A DNA stretch of 64,000 nt from Bacteroidota bacterium (GCA_014190475.1 BJGL01000002.1:1-64000); one strand, 5' to 3'; counted from the stretch's first letter, positions 19,601-30,865 are shown. Program-made: numbers and translations. Notes: a model not told the origin generated them from the sequence alone.

Positions 19601-20260
19601 ATGGCTGTTTCTGTAGCGAATTATGTAAGAATCAAAAAAGAGTTAGAAGAAGCTGGTGCTTTATTAGTAGCAGTTTCTAAAAAAAAATCCGTTGTGGATA
19701 TACTATCACTGTATGAACTTGGGCAGCGTGATTTCGGTGAAAATTATGTGCAGGAACTCATGGAAAAACAGCCCCAATTGCCAGCAGATATCCGGTGGCA
19801 TTTTATAGGGCATCTCCAGCGTAATAAAGTCAAGTATATTGTTCCCATTTGTTCCTTGATTCAAGGGGTGGACAGCCTTTCGCTCTTGGATGAAATTAAT
19901 AAGCAAGCGATTCGCTCTAACCGAATAGTTGACTGTTTATTACAAGTACATATTGCCCGTGAGGAAACAAAGTTTGGCTTCGATGAGTCTGAGTTAGCGG
20001 CTGTTGTTCCCTTAATCGCTGAGCGGAAAAATGTACGCGTGTTGGGTTTTATGGGAATGGCTAGTTTCACGGCTGACGAATTGCAAATCCGTTCAGAGTT
20101 TCGACACCTGAAAAAAATGGTTCAACAGCATGCCTCCAATTTTTCGAGTCCGGAAAGTCCCGTTATTTCAATGGGAATGAGTGGAGATTACTCCATTGCA
20201 TTGCAAGAGGGTAGTACACTGGTAAGAATCGGTAGCCTTTTGTTTGGGGCACGTCAATAA
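19601..20260 (+). CDS. YggS family pyridoxal phosphate-dependent enzyme
   Basis: LVAVSKKKSVVDILSLYELGQRDFGENYVQELMEK...WHFIGHLQRNKVKYI; MGMSGDYSIALQEGSTLVRIGS. Confidence 0.95.
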   Translation: MAVSVANYVRIKKELEEAGALLVAVSKKKSVVDILSLYELGQRDFGENYVQELMEKQPQLPADIRWHFIGHLQRNKVKYIVPICSLIQGVDSLSLLDEINKQAIRSNRIVDCLLQVHIAREETKFGFDESELAAVVPLIAERKNVRVLGFMGMASFTADELQIRSEFRHLKKMVQQHASNFSSPESPVISMGMSGDYSIALQEGSTLVRIGSLLFGARQ

Positions 20261-20286
20261 TTCAAATAAGGCTTTATATTCATTTT

Positions 20287-20787
20287 ATGGTACCCTCGGA
20301 TTTTATCAAGCGATTCTCCATGCAGCCCCATCCTGAGGGAGGCTATTACTCTTCCACCTACCAAGCTTCTTTACTGATACCACAACATAGTCTACCGGAT
20401 TCCTTCCAAGCAAGCAGGCCTGTTAGCTCAGCTATTTATTATTTACTGGAACAAGGGGATTTTTCTTCCTTTCATCGAATTGCCAGTGATGAGTGTTGGC
20501 ATTTTTATGCTGGAGAGCCATTATGGATTCATGCATTAGCACCTGATGGCTCTTATACCCGCACCACGTTGGGGCCACATCAGGGGATGACTTTTCAATA
20601 TGTTGTAAAAGCGGGTACTTGGTTTGCGAGCGAGCCAGCAACAGGTTCAAGTTTCAGTTTTGTCGGCTGTACTGTTTCGCCTGGATTTCATTTTGATGAA
20701 TTTGAAATGGCTGAATCTGATTGGCTGATTTCCCAATTTCCTGAACAAGCTTCGTTGATCAAACGACTGTGCCGCGGCCCACTTTAA
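20287..20787 (+). CDS. Cupin domain-containing protein (DUF985-like)
   Basis: [15 protein letters not shown]...[32 protein letters not shown]. Confidence 0.88.
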   Translation: MVPSDFIKRFSMQPHPEGGYYSSTYQASLLIPQHSLPDSFQASRPVSSAIYYLLEQGDFSSFHRIASDECWHFYAGEPLWIHALAPDGSYTRTTLGPHQGMTFQYVVKAGTWFASEPATGSSFSFVGCTVSPGFHFDEFEMAESDWLISQFPEQASLIKRLCRGPL

Positions 20788-20794
20788 TTTGCGT

Positions 20795-20802
20795 TATCTT
20801 TG
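20795..20802 (+). promoter_or_regulatory. -7 element TATCTTTG for glnS
   Basis: TAnnTTTG 17 nt upstream of the glnS ATG. Confidence 0.5.
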
Positions 20803-20819
20803 CGCATCTACTTGGAATT

Positions 20820-22472
20820 ATGGCTGAAGAAAAGAGTTTGAATTTTATTGAGGAAATTATTGATACGCATTTGCGGGAAGGCGTCTATAGTTCCATTGTT
20901 ACTCGATTCCCTCCAGAGCCTAATGGTTACTTGCATATTGGGCATGCCTCTAGTATCTGTTTGAATTTTGGCCTTACCAGACGTTTCCCTGGGTATACCA
21001 ACTTACGCTTTGACGATACAAATCCTGTAACGGAGGATACGGAGTATGTGGAGAGCATAAAGGAAGATGTACGTTGGTTGGGTTTTGAGTGGAAGCATGA
21101 ACGCTATGCCAGTGATTACTTTGATCAGTTATATGCATTTGCGCTGACCTTGATTGAAAAAGGCCTAGCCTATGTGGATGATTTAACTGCTGAGGAAATA
21201 GCTAGCCAGAAAGGAACGCCCACAGAGCCCGGGACAAATAGTCCTTACCGAGCTAGAAGTATTGAAGAAAACCGGGATTTATTTATCCGAATGAAGAATG
21301 GTGAATTTTCGGATGGGGCCAAAACGTTACGTGCTAAAATAGATATGGGGCATATCAATATGTTGATGCGTGATCCCATTTTATATCGTATAAAACATGC
21401 GCATCATCATCGTACGGGAGATAAATGGTGTATCTATCCGATGTACGATTTTGCACATGGTCAAAGTGATTCCCTTGAGCAAGTAACGCATTCCATCTGT
21501 ACAATGGAGTTTGTTCCCCATCGTGAGTTGTATGATTGGTTAATCAAGCAGTTGGAAATTTATCCTTCTCACCAATATGAGTTTGCACGTAGGAACATTA
21601 ATTATACGGTCACCAGTAAACGAAAGCTTTTACAGCTAGTACAGGATAAAAAGGTTGCAGGCTGGGATGATCCTCGTATGCCTACGATCAGTGGACTTAG
21701 ACGACGTGGTTATACACCAGAGAGTATTCGAGAGTTTTGTGAGCGCATCGGCGTTGCAAAGCGTGATAATCTGGTGGATGTAGGTTTACTTGAATTTTGT
21801 GTACGAGAACATCTCAATCGAATTGCACTACGTCGAATGGTGGTATTTGATCCGGTCAAAGTAGTATTAACTAATTATCAAGGAGAAGAATGGTTAAGCT
21901 CTGAGAATAATCCTGAAGATCCAACAGCAGGGCATAGACAAATTCCATTCAGTCGTGAGATTTATATCGAGCGTGAAGATTTTATGGAGAACCCGCCTAA
22001 GAAATATTTTAGGTTGGCTCCCGGACAGCTTGTTCGTTTGAAGAGTGCTTATATTATCCGTTGCGAGGAGGTCATCAAAGATCAACTAGGCGCTATAACT
22101 GAAATTCGTTGTACCTATATTCCGGAGAGTAAAAGTGGATCGGATACCAGCGGAATATCAGTGAAGGGCACATTGCATTGGGTAAGTGTGGCACATGCAG
22201 TCAAAGCGGAAGTTCGGTTGTATGATCGACTTTTTAATGTTGAGGACCCCACTGATGAATCACAAGATTTTATGCATTACCTCAACCCGGCATCGCTGGA
22301 GGTATTACCCCAGGTAATGGCTGAGCCCTCTCTGTTGGAGGCAAAGTCTGGTGATCGGTATCAATTTGTCCGCAAAGGTTATTTTGTTCTAGATAAAGAC
22401 AGTCATTCTTCCCAGTTGGTATTCAATAAAACAGTGGGATTGAAAGATGGGTGGAGTCCTTCAAAAGGTTGA
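20820..22472 (+). CDS. glnS: Glutamine--tRNA ligase
   Basis: [26 protein letters not shown] (HIGH), [11 protein letters not shown] (KMSKS-like); start at MAEEKSLNF. Confidence 0.95.
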   Translation: MAEEKSLNFIEEIIDTHLREGVYSSIVTRFPPEPNGYLHIGHASSICLNFGLTRRFPGYTNLRFDDTNPVTEDTEYVESIKEDVRWLGFEWKHERYASDYFDQLYAFALTLIEKGLAYVDDLTAEEIASQKGTPTEPGTNSPYRARSIEENRDLFIRMKNGEFSDGAKTLRAKIDMGHINMLMRDPILYRIKHAHHHRTGDKWCIYPMYDFAHGQSDSLEQVTHSICTMEFVPHRELYDWLIKQLEIYPSHQYEFARRNINYTVTSKRKLLQLVQDKKVAGWDDPRMPTISGLRRRGYTPESIREFCERIGVAKRDNLVDVGLLEFCVREHLNRIALRRMVVFDPVKVVLTNYQGEEWLSSENNPEDPTAGHRQIPFSREIYIEREDFMENPPKKYFRLAPGQLVRLKSAYIIRCEEVIKDQLGAITEIRCTYIPESKSGSDTSGISVKGTLHWVSVAHAVKAEVRLYDRLFNVEDPTDESQDFMHYLNPASLEVLPQVMAEPSLLEAKSGDRYQFVRKGYFVLDKDSHSSQLVFNKTVGLKDGWSPSKG

Positions 22473-22481
22473 TATACCCCG

Positions 22482-24041
22482 TTATTGATGTTCGCCAAAT
22501 ACGCCTCGGAGGGTAGTGGCGATTTCTCCTAAAGTGCAATAGTTTTCAACTGCTTCCAACACTGCTGGCATCAGATTGATCCCTTCTACTGCATGGCTAT
22601 GAATTTGCTTCAAACAGACAGCTACTTTATTGGAATCTCTCCTGGCTTTTAAATCGGCGATACGGGTTATTTGTTGTATACGAATGGATTCATTGATTCG
22701 CAGTAATGGAATTTTTTTCTCCTCTTCAACTTGGTATTGATTCACCCCGACAATTATCTTTTCTTTTTTCTCGAGTGATTGCTGAAACTGATAAGCACTG
22801 CTGGCGATTTCCTCTTGCATATATCCTTGCTCTATAGCCGCAACGCTTCCTCCCAGCAGATCAATTTTTTTCATCATTTCGAGTGCTTCCTTTTCCAACG
22901 CATCAGTTAAATACTCTACATAGTACGATCCCGCCAAGGGATCTGCCGTGGCGGTAACTCCACTTTCATGCGCAATAATTTGTTGTGTTCGAAGAGCGAT
23001 TCTGGCCGCCTCCTCAGTGGGAAGGCTTAGTGCTTCATCGTATCCATTTGTATGCAAGGATTGTGTTCCCCCTAATACCGCTGCAAGGGATTGTAACGTA
23101 ACACGCGCAATATTGTTGAGGGGCTGTTGGGCTGTGAGTGTGCTTCCTCCAGTTTGTGTATGGAAGCGCAACATCATGGCTTTAGGATCTTTTGCTCCGA
23201 GTTCTTTCATGATGGTTGCCCAGATTTTTCGAGCAGCTCTGAATTTGGCCACTTCCTCAAAAAGGTCGTTGTGGGCATTAAAGAAAAAGGAAAGTCTTTT
23301 TCCAAAAACATCAATATTTAATCCTTTATCAAGGGCGGCTTTCACATAGGCTTTGCCATTACTAAGTGTGAAGGCGATTTCCTGTGCTGCGGTACTTCCT
23401 GCCTCCCTGATGTGGTAGCCTGATATTGAAATAGTATTCCATTTGGGTATTTCCTTACTGCACCATTCAAAAATATCAGTGATGATACGCATGGATGGCT
23501 TGGGCGGATAAATGTAGGTTCCCCTCGCTGCGTATTCTTTCAGAATATCATTCTGAATAGTCCCATTTAGCTGTCGAATATCACATCCCTGTTTTTTGGC
23601 AACAGCCGCATACAAGGCAAGTAGGATATAACCAGTGGCATTGATGGTCATCGAGGTGCTCACTTCATCCAGTCGAATTCCTTTAAAAAGAGTTTCCATG
23701 TCCTCTATGGAGTCAATGGCAACCCCCACTTTACCAACTTCACCTTCAGCCAATGCATGATCACTGTCATATCCAATCTGTGTCGGTAAATCAAAGGCAA
23801 CACTTAAACCACTTACCCCTTGAGAAAGCAAGTAGTGATAACGTTGGTTGCTCTCCTCAGCTGTGGAAAATCCTGCATATTGACGCATAGTCCACAAACG
23901 CCCTCGATACATATCGGGTTGTATTCCTCTGGTAAATGGAAATTCACCCGGAGGTGGCGCTGGCTCATGCGTTGCGTCAGTGGAAGTATAAACTTTCTTT
24001 ATGGGAATCCCTGCGTCAGTAAATTTTTCTGAATTTTCCAT
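22482..24041 (-). CDS. Acyl-CoA mutase large subunit (methylmalonyl-CoA mutase family, substrate-binding domain only)
   Basis: [39 protein letters not shown]...[24 protein letters not shown]; no B12-binding domain in the ORF. Confidence 0.92.
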   Translation of the reverse strand: MENSEKFTDAGIPIKKVYTSTDATHEPAPPPGEFPFTRGIQPDMYRGRLWTMRQYAGFSTAEESNQRYHYLLSQGVSGLSVAFDLPTQIGYDSDHALAEGEVGKVGVAIDSIEDMETLFKGIRLDEVSTSMTINATGYILLALYAAVAKKQGCDIRQLNGTIQNDILKEYAARGTYIYPPKPSMRIITDIFEWCSKEIPKWNTISISGYHIREAGSTAAQEIAFTLSNGKAYVKAALDKGLNIDVFGKRLSFFFNAHNDLFEEVAKFRAARKIWATIMKELGAKDPKAMMLRFHTQTGGSTLTAQQPLNNIARVTLQSLAAVLGGTQSLHTNGYDEALSLPTEEAARIALRTQQIIAHESGVTATADPLAGSYYVEYLTDALEKEALEMMKKIDLLGGSVAAIEQGYMQEEIASSAYQFQQSLEKKEKIIVGVNQYQVEEEKKIPLLRINESIRIQQITRIADLKARRDSNKVAVCLKQIHSHAVEGINLMPAVLEAVENYCTLGEIATTLRGVFGEHQ

Positions 24042-24051
24042 AATCAAGGGC

Positions 24052-24558
24052 TTACATAATTTTTTTAGCCTCACGGTTGAGCGTCTGCGTTACTATTTCA
24101 CGCAAAGATCCCTCTGGTTGGGCCATCTCCAATTCAAGTATCTTTTTTGTAAATGTGGAGGCAGGATCCGTGGGAGTAACCGAGCTATATACCTGGTTAA
24201 TCAGCATAATCTCTTGTTCTTTGAGATTTCGAACTGCATCCCAGGCTAGTTGGCTGACATATAGTTGTTGGGATGTATTATAGGCGAATTCCTGCCTGAT
24301 ATTGTCTAGTAACAGTTGTTTCATTTCCAGAGAACTTAAACCTGGCTGGTATAGCCTGTTAATGAGTTCAGACAAAGCAATACGTTCGGTTAACAATACC
24401 AGTCGCTCATAGGCTTGAAGCTGTAGCGGAGTTGATTCAAATTGTTTTCCATTAGCGATTGCTTCAGTTTTTTGGTTGTTGAGCTGAAAGGCTCTTGCAC
24501 TTAGTATTACGGCCAGTACGGAGAGGGCGAAGCTGAAGGTTACCAGATCTATTGACAT
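24052..24558 (-). CDS. Hypothetical protein, N-terminal TM segment
   Basis: 168-aa intact ORF placed tightly upstream of the mutase gene. Confidence 0.65.
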   Translation of the reverse strand: MSIDLVTFSFALSVLAVILSARAFQLNNQKTEAIANGKQFESTPLQLQAYERLVLLTERIALSELINRLYQPGLSSLEMKQLLLDNIRQEFAYNTSQQLYVSQLAWDAVRNLKEQEIMLINQVYSSVTPTDPASTFTKKILELEMAQPEGSLREIVTQTLNREAKKIM

Positions 24559-24605
24559 ATAGGATAGTTCGGAATGTCAAAAGTAGTTGATTCCGCAGCT
24601 TTATC

Positions 24606-24613
24606 TAATTTTG
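24606..24613 (+). promoter_or_regulatory. -7 element TAATTTTG for iscA-like gene
   Basis: TAnnTTTG, 4 nt before the ATG at 24618; TTG at 24587-24589 as a possible -33 core. Confidence 0.55.
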
Positions 24614-24617
24614 CAGT

Positions 24618-24965
24618 ATGGAAATGACCACAACAACAGTTCCGGTATTATTTACAGCAGGAGCCGTGAAAGCCGTTCAGAAATTGCTACAAGAGGATGC
24701 TACTGCGTCCAACAAGGCACTACGTGTAGGGGTAAAGGGCGGAGGTTGCTCCGGAATGACTTATGTGCTGGAATTTGATGTTCCTACTGAAAAGGACATC
24801 CATTTCTCTATAGAGGGTATTTCTTGTGTGATGGATCGGTCCCATGAAATTTATCTATTGGGGATGGAAATTGATTGGCAGGATGGTTTGCAAAACAGAG
24901 GATTTACGTTTACAAATCCCAATGCTAGTAAAACTTGCGGCTGTGGAACCAGCTTTGCTGTATAG
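24618..24965 (+). CDS. Iron-sulfur cluster assembly accessory protein (IscA/ErpA/SufA family)
   Basis: LRVGVKGGGCSGMTYVLEFD...FTNPNASKTCGCGTSF. Confidence 0.94.
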   Translation: MEMTTTTVPVLFTAGAVKAVQKLLQEDATASNKALRVGVKGGGCSGMTYVLEFDVPTEKDIHFSIEGISCVMDRSHEIYLLGMEIDWQDGLQNRGFTFTNPNASKTCGCGTSFAV

Positions 24966-24982
24966 TTAGTTTGTAATGGCAT

Positions 24983-25018
24983 AAAAAAACCGGAGTAATT
25001 ATATGCTCCGGTTTTTTT
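24983..25018. terminator. Bidirectional intrinsic terminator between iscA-like and secDF
   Basis: AAAAAAACCGGAG-taattatatg-CTCCGGTTTTTTT hairpin with flanking A and T runs. Confidence 0.85.
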
Positions 25019-25036
25019 ATGTGTTCAGATGAAGTT

Positions 25037-28000
25037 TTACGATCTGTTTTTCTTCTTTGATTTTCCTTGTAAATCCACCAATATAGGGGCTGCTACAAAA
25101 ATTGAAGAGTAAACACCGGTCAGTACACCGATTAACATCGCAAAGGCAAAGCCTTTAGTTACTTCTCCACCCAGCAAGAACAATATTAAAATAGTAAGGA
25201 ATACTGTCAATGAAGTCATGATAGTTCTGCTCAGGGTTTCATTGATGGCGCGATTGATGATTTCTCCCATTGGAGCACCAGGCATCAACCTTGAATCCTC
25301 ACGAATACGGTCAAATACAATCACCGTATCATTCATAGAGAATCCAATTACTGTTAGTACCGCAGCAATGAAGTGCTGGTCGATCTCGAGCGGGAAGGGC
25401 ACTAGGTCTTTCGCAAATGAGAAAACAATAAGGGTTACTAATACGTCGTGTAATAGTGCTACGATGGTACCGAGCGAATAGCGCCAATCTCTGAATCGAA
25501 TAAATATGTAGAGGAAAATAACAATCAATGCGAATAAAGTTGCTTTTACTGCACCAGACTTCAAGTCGTCGGAGATGGTTGGCAATACCTTTTTAGTCTG
25601 CGGAATGTATCGATCTGTTTTAAACTCCTGGAAGCTGAGGTTAGTCGGTAAATATTTTTGCAAGCCCTCATACAAACGATATTCGACAATTGAGTCCGCT
25701 ACAGGACCTCTAGTGTCTTTGATCAGGTAGGAAGTAGTGATATCCAACTTTGAGTTGTCGCCAATTGTTTTGATGATGGTATTCTCACCTTCAAAACTGC
25801 GGTTTAGATCCTGACGTACATTTTCAACATCTACCTTGGTTGGGAATTGTACGGTAAAACTACGGCCTCCATTAAATTCAACCCCATAGTTGAAACCATT
25901 GAAGAAGGACCCAATTCCACCTACCAACACCACTACAGAGATGATATAGGCAATCTTTCTATACTCGATAAACTTGTACTTGGCATGTTGGAAGATGCGC
26001 GTAGAGATGCCAGTAAAGTACTCTACATGCTTTTTCTTGTTGGTGAATAGATCACTCACCCAGCGACTCACTAGAATACCACAGAAAAGAGAGAGCAGTA
26101 ATCCTAGAATTTGCGTGGTAGCGAATCCTTTTACCGGACCTAATCCAAAATAAAACAAAATGATTGCTGTAAGAAGGGTAGTAATGTGTCCATCTAATAC
26201 CGGAGGTAAGGATCGGGTATATCCATCTGTAATAGCCGTCAAGTAGCTTTTGCCACGTTTTAATTCTTCTTTGATACGCTCGTAGATTACCACGTTTGTA
26301 TCAACGGCCATTCCGATGGTCAACACTAGACCAGCAATACCCGGAGCGGTTAGCGTTGCGCCTAAGCCAGCTAGAATTCCTACCGTGAAAAGAAGGTTGA
26401 GTATAAGCGCAATATTTGCGATCCATCCGCTGGTGTTATAATAAACCAGCATTAAAGCGAAGATCACTACAAAGGAAACGATAAAGCTGAGTGAACCTCC
26501 TTGAATAGCTTCCTCGCCAAGGGTTGGACCTACTTGCTGCTCTTGTACAATTTTAGCAGGAGCGGGTAGTTTACCAATTTTTAAAATATTGGCCAGGTCA
26601 GCAGCTTCTTGTTGTGAATAGTTGCCCGTGATAGAGGAAATTCCATTCGGAATGGGAGTAATTACATTGGGAGCAGATTGCACCACATTATCCAATACAA
26701 TTGCAATGGGGCTTCCAACATTTTCCTCGGTCATTCTTTTCCAAATTGCTGCACCAGCAGGACGCATGGTCATTTCAATTTGAACTTTCCCATATTGATC
26801 AAAATCTTGTCTGGCATCCGAAATGGCATCTCCCTCCAATTTAGCTGTAGTACGGTTGTAGGTTTTAAGTGCATGCAGGGGAACAATTGTGGCAGCAACC
26901 CCTTTATTGTCCTTATCAGGAACTCCATAAGCCCAGATTACGTCAGAAGGAAAGTTGCCTTTGAGTTCATCCAAATAACTTCTTACCAGCGCAGTGTCCT
27001 TTACGGCTACCATGGCAGTGGCGCCAGGATAAACCACATTCCCTTTTTCATCTTGATAAGGCTGTACGAACTGTAAATAGTTATTTAAGCTAATGGTAGG
27101 GACTGTAGCGTTTGTTGCTTTTTTACCCGTATCAGCTCCTTTGCTTACGATAGCCTCAGAAAGTTTTTTGGTGCTACTCGTATCTTTTTTTGCAGTTTCA
27201 GGTGCTGCTTTAGTGGTGACAAGGGCACTGGTATCTTTTTGAAGTGTAGAATCAGCTTTGCCTGCATATTTTACATTAAATGCATCGATAGCACGTTGCC
27301 AGCTGCTTGCATAGTTGGCATTCTTAAGCGTGTATATCTCCCAGAATTGAAGATTGGCAGTGCTTTGCAATAGTTTGCGAACACGCTCCTTATCTTTTAT
27401 ACCAGGTAATTCTACGGTAATCAATCCACGATTTGGAATTGGATTAATGGAGGGCTGTGCAACACCAAATTGGTCGATACGTGTGCTGAGACGATCAAAA
27501 GTTAGATCGAAGGCGGCTCGAGCTTGTTCTCTGATATAAACTTCTACATCAAGATCGGTTGTCTTGATGTTCACTTGATTACCGCTTGCGCCGGAAAATA
27601 GAGTAGCTAATGGTCTGCTGGGTTCTAATTTCCTATATTCTTGTATGAACAGTGTAATGAAGTCCGCATCGCTATTAGCCTTCCGTTTATCAGCATTTTG
27701 AAGAGCGCTTAAAAAGTTGGGATCCGTTGTATTATTGGCAAGGGAACGAAGCAAACCTGACATTTCTACTTCTAACGTAACGTTCATGCCCCCTTGTAGG
27801 TCAAGACCGAGGTTTAACTCTTCTTCTTTCGCTTTTTTGTAGCTCATGGCACCATTGATGCCATAGGTTACTGTTTCATTTTCACTTGCTCTTAGAACAC
27901 TGTCTCGGTAAGTAGCCTTTCTCTTATCTAGAAATTCCTGCCAATAGGATTGTGAGTCCTTGTCATTGGGGTATTTCACGGAGGCGGCGGGATAGGACTT

Positions 28001-28132
28001 GCCGACATACTGACTGGCCTTTTCGTCCGCCTTTTTTTCAAAGTTTTGAACCAGCCACGTAAAGGAGAGCTGGTACAGCGAATAGATGATCAGCAGGACA
28101 GTAAAAAAGCGAACCAAACCTTTCAGTTGCAT
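25037..28132 (-). CDS. secDF: Protein translocase subunit SecDF (fused)
   Basis: LGLDLQGGMNVTLEVEMSGL, AVDTNVVIYERIKEEL, EFNGGRSFTVQFP, MNDTVIVFDRIRED. Confidence 0.95.
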   Translation of the reverse strand: MQLKGLVRFFTVLLIIYSLYQLSFTWLVQNFEKKADEKASQYVGKSYPAASVKYPNDKDSQSYWQEFLDKRKATYRDSVLRASENETVTYGINGAMSYKKAKEEELNLGLDLQGGMNVTLEVEMSGLLRSLANNTTDPNFLSALQNADKRKANSDADFITLFIQEYRKLEPSRPLATLFSGASGNQVNIKTTDLDVEVYIREQARAAFDLTFDRLSTRIDQFGVAQPSINPIPNRGLITVELPGIKDKERVRKLLQSTANLQFWEIYTLKNANYASSWQRAIDAFNVKYAGKADSTLQKDTSALVTTKAAPETAKKDTSSTKKLSEAIVSKGADTGKKATNATVPTISLNNYLQFVQPYQDEKGNVVYPGATAMVAVKDTALVRSYLDELKGNFPSDVIWAYGVPDKDNKGVAATIVPLHALKTYNRTTAKLEGDAISDARQDFDQYGKVQIEMTMRPAGAAIWKRMTEENVGSPIAIVLDNVVQSAPNVITPIPNGISSITGNYSQQEAADLANILKIGKLPAPAKIVQEQQVGPTLGEEAIQGGSLSFIVSFVVIFALMLVYYNTSGWIANIALILNLLFTVGILAGLGATLTAPGIAGLVLTIGMAVDTNVVIYERIKEELKRGKSYLTAITDGYTRSLPPVLDGHITTLLTAIILFYFGLGPVKGFATTQILGLLLSLFCGILVSRWVSDLFTNKKKHVEYFTGISTRIFQHAKYKFIEYRKIAYIISVVVLVGGIGSFFNGFNYGVEFNGGRSFTVQFPTKVDVENVRQDLNRSFEGENTIIKTIGDNSKLDITTSYLIKDTRGPVADSIVEYRLYEGLQKYLPTNLSFQEFKTDRYIPQTKKVLPTISDDLKSGAVKATLFALIVIFLYIFIRFRDWRYSLGTIVALLHDVLVTLIVFSFAKDLVPFPLEIDQHFIAAVLTVIGFSMNDTVIVFDRIREDSRLMPGAPMGEIINRAINETLSRTIMTSLTVFLTILILFLLGGEVTKGFAFAMLIGVLTGVYSSIFVAAPILVDLQGKSKKKNRS

Positions 28133-28164
28133 ATGGATTGATTTACAGAATTTTTCAAGGACGG

Positions 28165-28172
28165 CAAATATA
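28165..28172 (-). promoter_or_regulatory. -7 element TATATTTG for secDF
   Basis: TAnnTTTG on the minus strand 32 nt upstream of the start. Confidence 0.5.
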
Positions 28173-28265
28173 GCTTTTTCAGGGAATTTCGGGCATAAAA
28201 ACAGGCTTAGTTGAGCTTCTGGTTAGGAGCTTTATTGTAATTTGCCGCACTAGTACTTTAAGCCT

Positions 28266-29459
28266 ATGACAGCCCTTTCCTCCTTGCTGAGCCGTTTTAA
28301 TGAACCGGAAACCCTGAAAATGGCTAAGCTGGGCCGTGAACTCAGGGCCCGTGGCGTAGATGTGATTGATTTGAGTCTGGGAGAACCTGATTTTGATACC
28401 CCCTCTCACGTCAAAGAAGCTGCTATTAAGGCCATACAAGAGAATTGGAGCCACTATACTCCTGTACCGGGCTATCTTGAATTACGAGAGGCCGTTTGTA
28501 CAAAATTGTTACGCGATAACGGACTAATCTATAAACCCACACAAATAGTAGTTTCCACGGGTGCTAAGCAAAGTTTAGCCAATCTTATTCTTTCATTAGT
28601 AGACGAGGGGCAAGAGGTAGTCATTCCAACTCCTTATTGGGTTACCTACAGCGAGTTGGTAAAAATTGCAAGAGGAAAAGTTGTTGAGATAAAAACAACT
28701 GCAGCATCAGGTTTTAAAATTTCGCCTCGTGAGTTAGAGGATGCTATCACAAAAAATACTTCCGTTTTTCTTTTTTCTTCTCCATGTAATCCGAGTGGAG
28801 CCGTATACAGCAGACAGGAATTGGAGGCATTGGTTCATGTATTTGAAAAATATCCTCAAATAACTATTATCTCCGACGAGATTTATGAGTATATCAACTA
28901 CGTGGGAGAGTCTTGCAGTATTGCAGCTTTCCCCTCAATTGCCGATCGTGTGGCAATTGTAAATGGGTTGAGTAAGGGTTTTGCAATGACCGGTTGGCGC
29001 TTGGGGTATATAGCCGCCAACGAAACAATTGCTAAAGCTTGTGAGAAAATTCAAGGGCAGTTTACCAGTGGAGCCAATTCTATTGCACAACGTGCTGCTA
29101 TTGCTGCACTCACAGAGGACCTAAGGCCAACCCTACAGATGGTAGAGGAATTTGCTGCGAGACGTGAACTGGTTTTGAAATTAGTCGCAGCAATACCAGA
29201 TATCAAATGCCCAATTCCTGCAGGTGCTTTTTATATTTTTCCAGATATGAGTGCTTACTACGGAAAGTCTGATGGTAATAACATTATAACGAACGCTGCA
29301 GATTTATCTATGTATCTCTTAAATACAGCACATGTTTCCTCCGTGATGGGAGATGCCTTTGGAGAACCAAGCTGTATTCGTTTTTCCTTTGCCAACAGCC
29401 GCGATAAAATTGAAGAAGGCTGGCATCGAATCAAGCTTGCCTTGGCTCGGTTGAAATAG
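28266..29459 (+). CDS. Pyridoxal phosphate-dependent class I/II aminotransferase (aspartate aminotransferase-like)
   Basis: DVIDLSLGEPDFDTPSHVKEAA, NGLSKGFAMTGWRLGYIAA. Confidence 0.94.
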   Translation: MTALSSLLSRFNEPETLKMAKLGRELRARGVDVIDLSLGEPDFDTPSHVKEAAIKAIQENWSHYTPVPGYLELREAVCTKLLRDNGLIYKPTQIVVSTGAKQSLANLILSLVDEGQEVVIPTPYWVTYSELVKIARGKVVEIKTTAASGFKISPRELEDAITKNTSVFLFSSPCNPSGAVYSRQELEALVHVFEKYPQITIISDEIYEYINYVGESCSIAAFPSIADRVAIVNGLSKGFAMTGWRLGYIAANETIAKACEKIQGQFTSGANSIAQRAAIAALTEDLRPTLQMVEEFAARRELVLKLVAAIPDIKCPIPAGAFYIFPDMSAYYGKSDGNNIITNAADLSMYLLNTAHVSSVMGDAFGEPSCIRFSFANSRDKIEEGWHRIKLALARLK

Positions 29460-30033
29460 CCCTAAGCTTTTTATCCAGCGCAACTACTTGCATCAATAAC
29501 GGCTGGGTATTATCGTTTAGCAATAAAAAGTTACATTTTTTATTACGAGCCTCTTCATCCAGTTGATTAGCCATCCGCTGTTTGATGGCAGCAGGGCTTG
29601 CGCCATCTCTTTTAATTACTCTATCCAACCGAAGGGAGATCGGAGCGGAAACGCCCACTACATAATCCAAACCTTTATCTGCACCACTTTCAAATAGTAG
29701 CGCCGCTTCCCGAACTGCATAGGGAGCCTTCTGTTCTTCAAACCAGCGATTAGCAGCTTGGATGGTAGCCGGATGAATCAACTGATTAAGCCAAGCAAGC
29801 TTTTTCGGATCAGAAAAAATTTGTGTAGCAATTAATTCTTTGTTTAAATGGCCATCCAGGTAAGCAGCCGCACCAAACTTTTCTTTGATGGCAGCTACTA
29901 ACTGAGGGTCTTGTGTCATTAAACGTTTCGCAACCTCATCCGCATAAAATACGGGAATACCCAGTGACTCAAAAATATGAGCAACTGTGGTTTTCCCACT
30001 CCCTATACCACCGGTCAGTCCAACCCGTAGCAT
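29431..30033 (-). CDS. coaE: Dephospho-CoA kinase
   Basis: MLRVGLTGGIGSGKTTVAHIFESLGIPVFYADEVAKRLM; start chosen to avoid overlap with yajC. Confidence 0.94.
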   Translation of the reverse strand: MLRVGLTGGIGSGKTTVAHIFESLGIPVFYADEVAKRLMTQDPQLVAAIKEKFGAAAYLDGHLNKELIATQIFSDPKKLAWLNQLIHPATIQAANRWFEEQKAPYAVREAALLFESGADKGLDYVVGVSAPISLRLDRVIKRDGASPAAIKQRMANQLDEEARNKKCNFLLLNDNTQPLLMQVVALDKKLRAISTEPRQA

Positions 30034-30035
30034 GT

Positions 30036-30371
30036 TTATTTTTTTTCTGCAGCGGCAGGCTTGTTCAATGCCTGTGTCCAATCCATACTAATGGCAGATT
30101 TTTCGATTTTGAGATAACTGCCAGGACTTGTTTCAATCTGTAAAGTGCCGTCTTCATTTACCTTGTTGATGCTAGCATGAATGCCTGCAATTGTTACAAT
30201 CTTTTCTCCCTTTGCAAGATTGTCAATAAACTCTTTTTGAGTTTTTGCGCGTTTTGCTTGCGGTCTTATAAAGAAAAGCCAAAACACTAAAATCATCAAT
30301 CCTAAAAAAATGAACTGAAATCCGCCAAATCCAGGTTGAGCGGCTTGTTGTAGAAGGTAAAAAGTATTCAT
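30036..30371 (-). CDS. yajC: Preprotein translocase subunit YajC
   Basis: FWLFFIRPQAKRAKTQKEFIDNLAKGEKIVTIAGIHASINKVNEDGTLQIE. Confidence 0.93.
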   Translation of the reverse strand: MNTFYLLQQAAQPGFGGFQFIFLGLMILVFWLFFIRPQAKRAKTQKEFIDNLAKGEKIVTIAGIHASINKVNEDGTLQIETSPGSYLKIEKSAISMDWTQALNKPAAAEKK

Positions 30372-30379
30372 AGTATTAA

Positions 30380-30850
30380 TTATTGATTTTGTTCAGGAAT
30401 TTGACCAGAAAAACTAAGGGTATGGTTTTTAGAGGGGTTGGTATTGGCAACTACATGAACCTGCTTTACGATGTAGCCGCTGCCACTTCCATTGAATTTA
30501 GCCTTGATGGTCCCTTCCTCGCCGGGTAATAATGGTTTTTCAGGCTTTTCAGGAATAGTGCATCCGCAGGAGGCTGTTACTCCTTCAATAATTAAGGGGC
30601 GTTCACCCGTATTCTTGAATCGCCATTTAATCTCAATTTCTTTACCAGGTTTTAATTTCCCCAGTGATTGATCCGTGGTGTCTAACCAAGTTATGCGCGT
30701 GAATTGGGAGGTATCCTCTTGTGGAATTTTTTCTGCAACTGCAGCTGTATCGGTGGCCATCGCTGCATCGGTGTTTGTGCTTTCAGGTAATTCTTTACAA
30801 CCTGATAGGAGTAACACAGATGATACAAGCAGTATTAAAAGTTGCTTCAT
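30380..30850 (-). CDS. DUF1573 domain-containing lipoprotein
   Basis: LLLSGCKELPES lipobox; RFKNTGERPLIIEGVTASCGCTIPEKPEKPLLPGEEGTIKAKFN. Confidence 0.9.
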   Translation of the reverse strand: MKQLLILLVSSVLLLSGCKELPESTNTDAAMATDTAAVAEKIPQEDTSQFTRITWLDTTDQSLGKLKPGKEIEIKWRFKNTGERPLIIEGVTASCGCTIPEKPEKPLLPGEEGTIKAKFNGSGSGYIVKQVHVVANTNPSKNHTLSFSGQIPEQNQ

Positions 30851-30865
30851 AGAACTATTGATTGT

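Noticed and set aside
26900-27320. Thr/Lys/Ala-rich insertion in the first periplasmic region of SecDF
   Set aside because: Long low-complexity insertions in SecDF are common in this phylum; no evidence of separate function.
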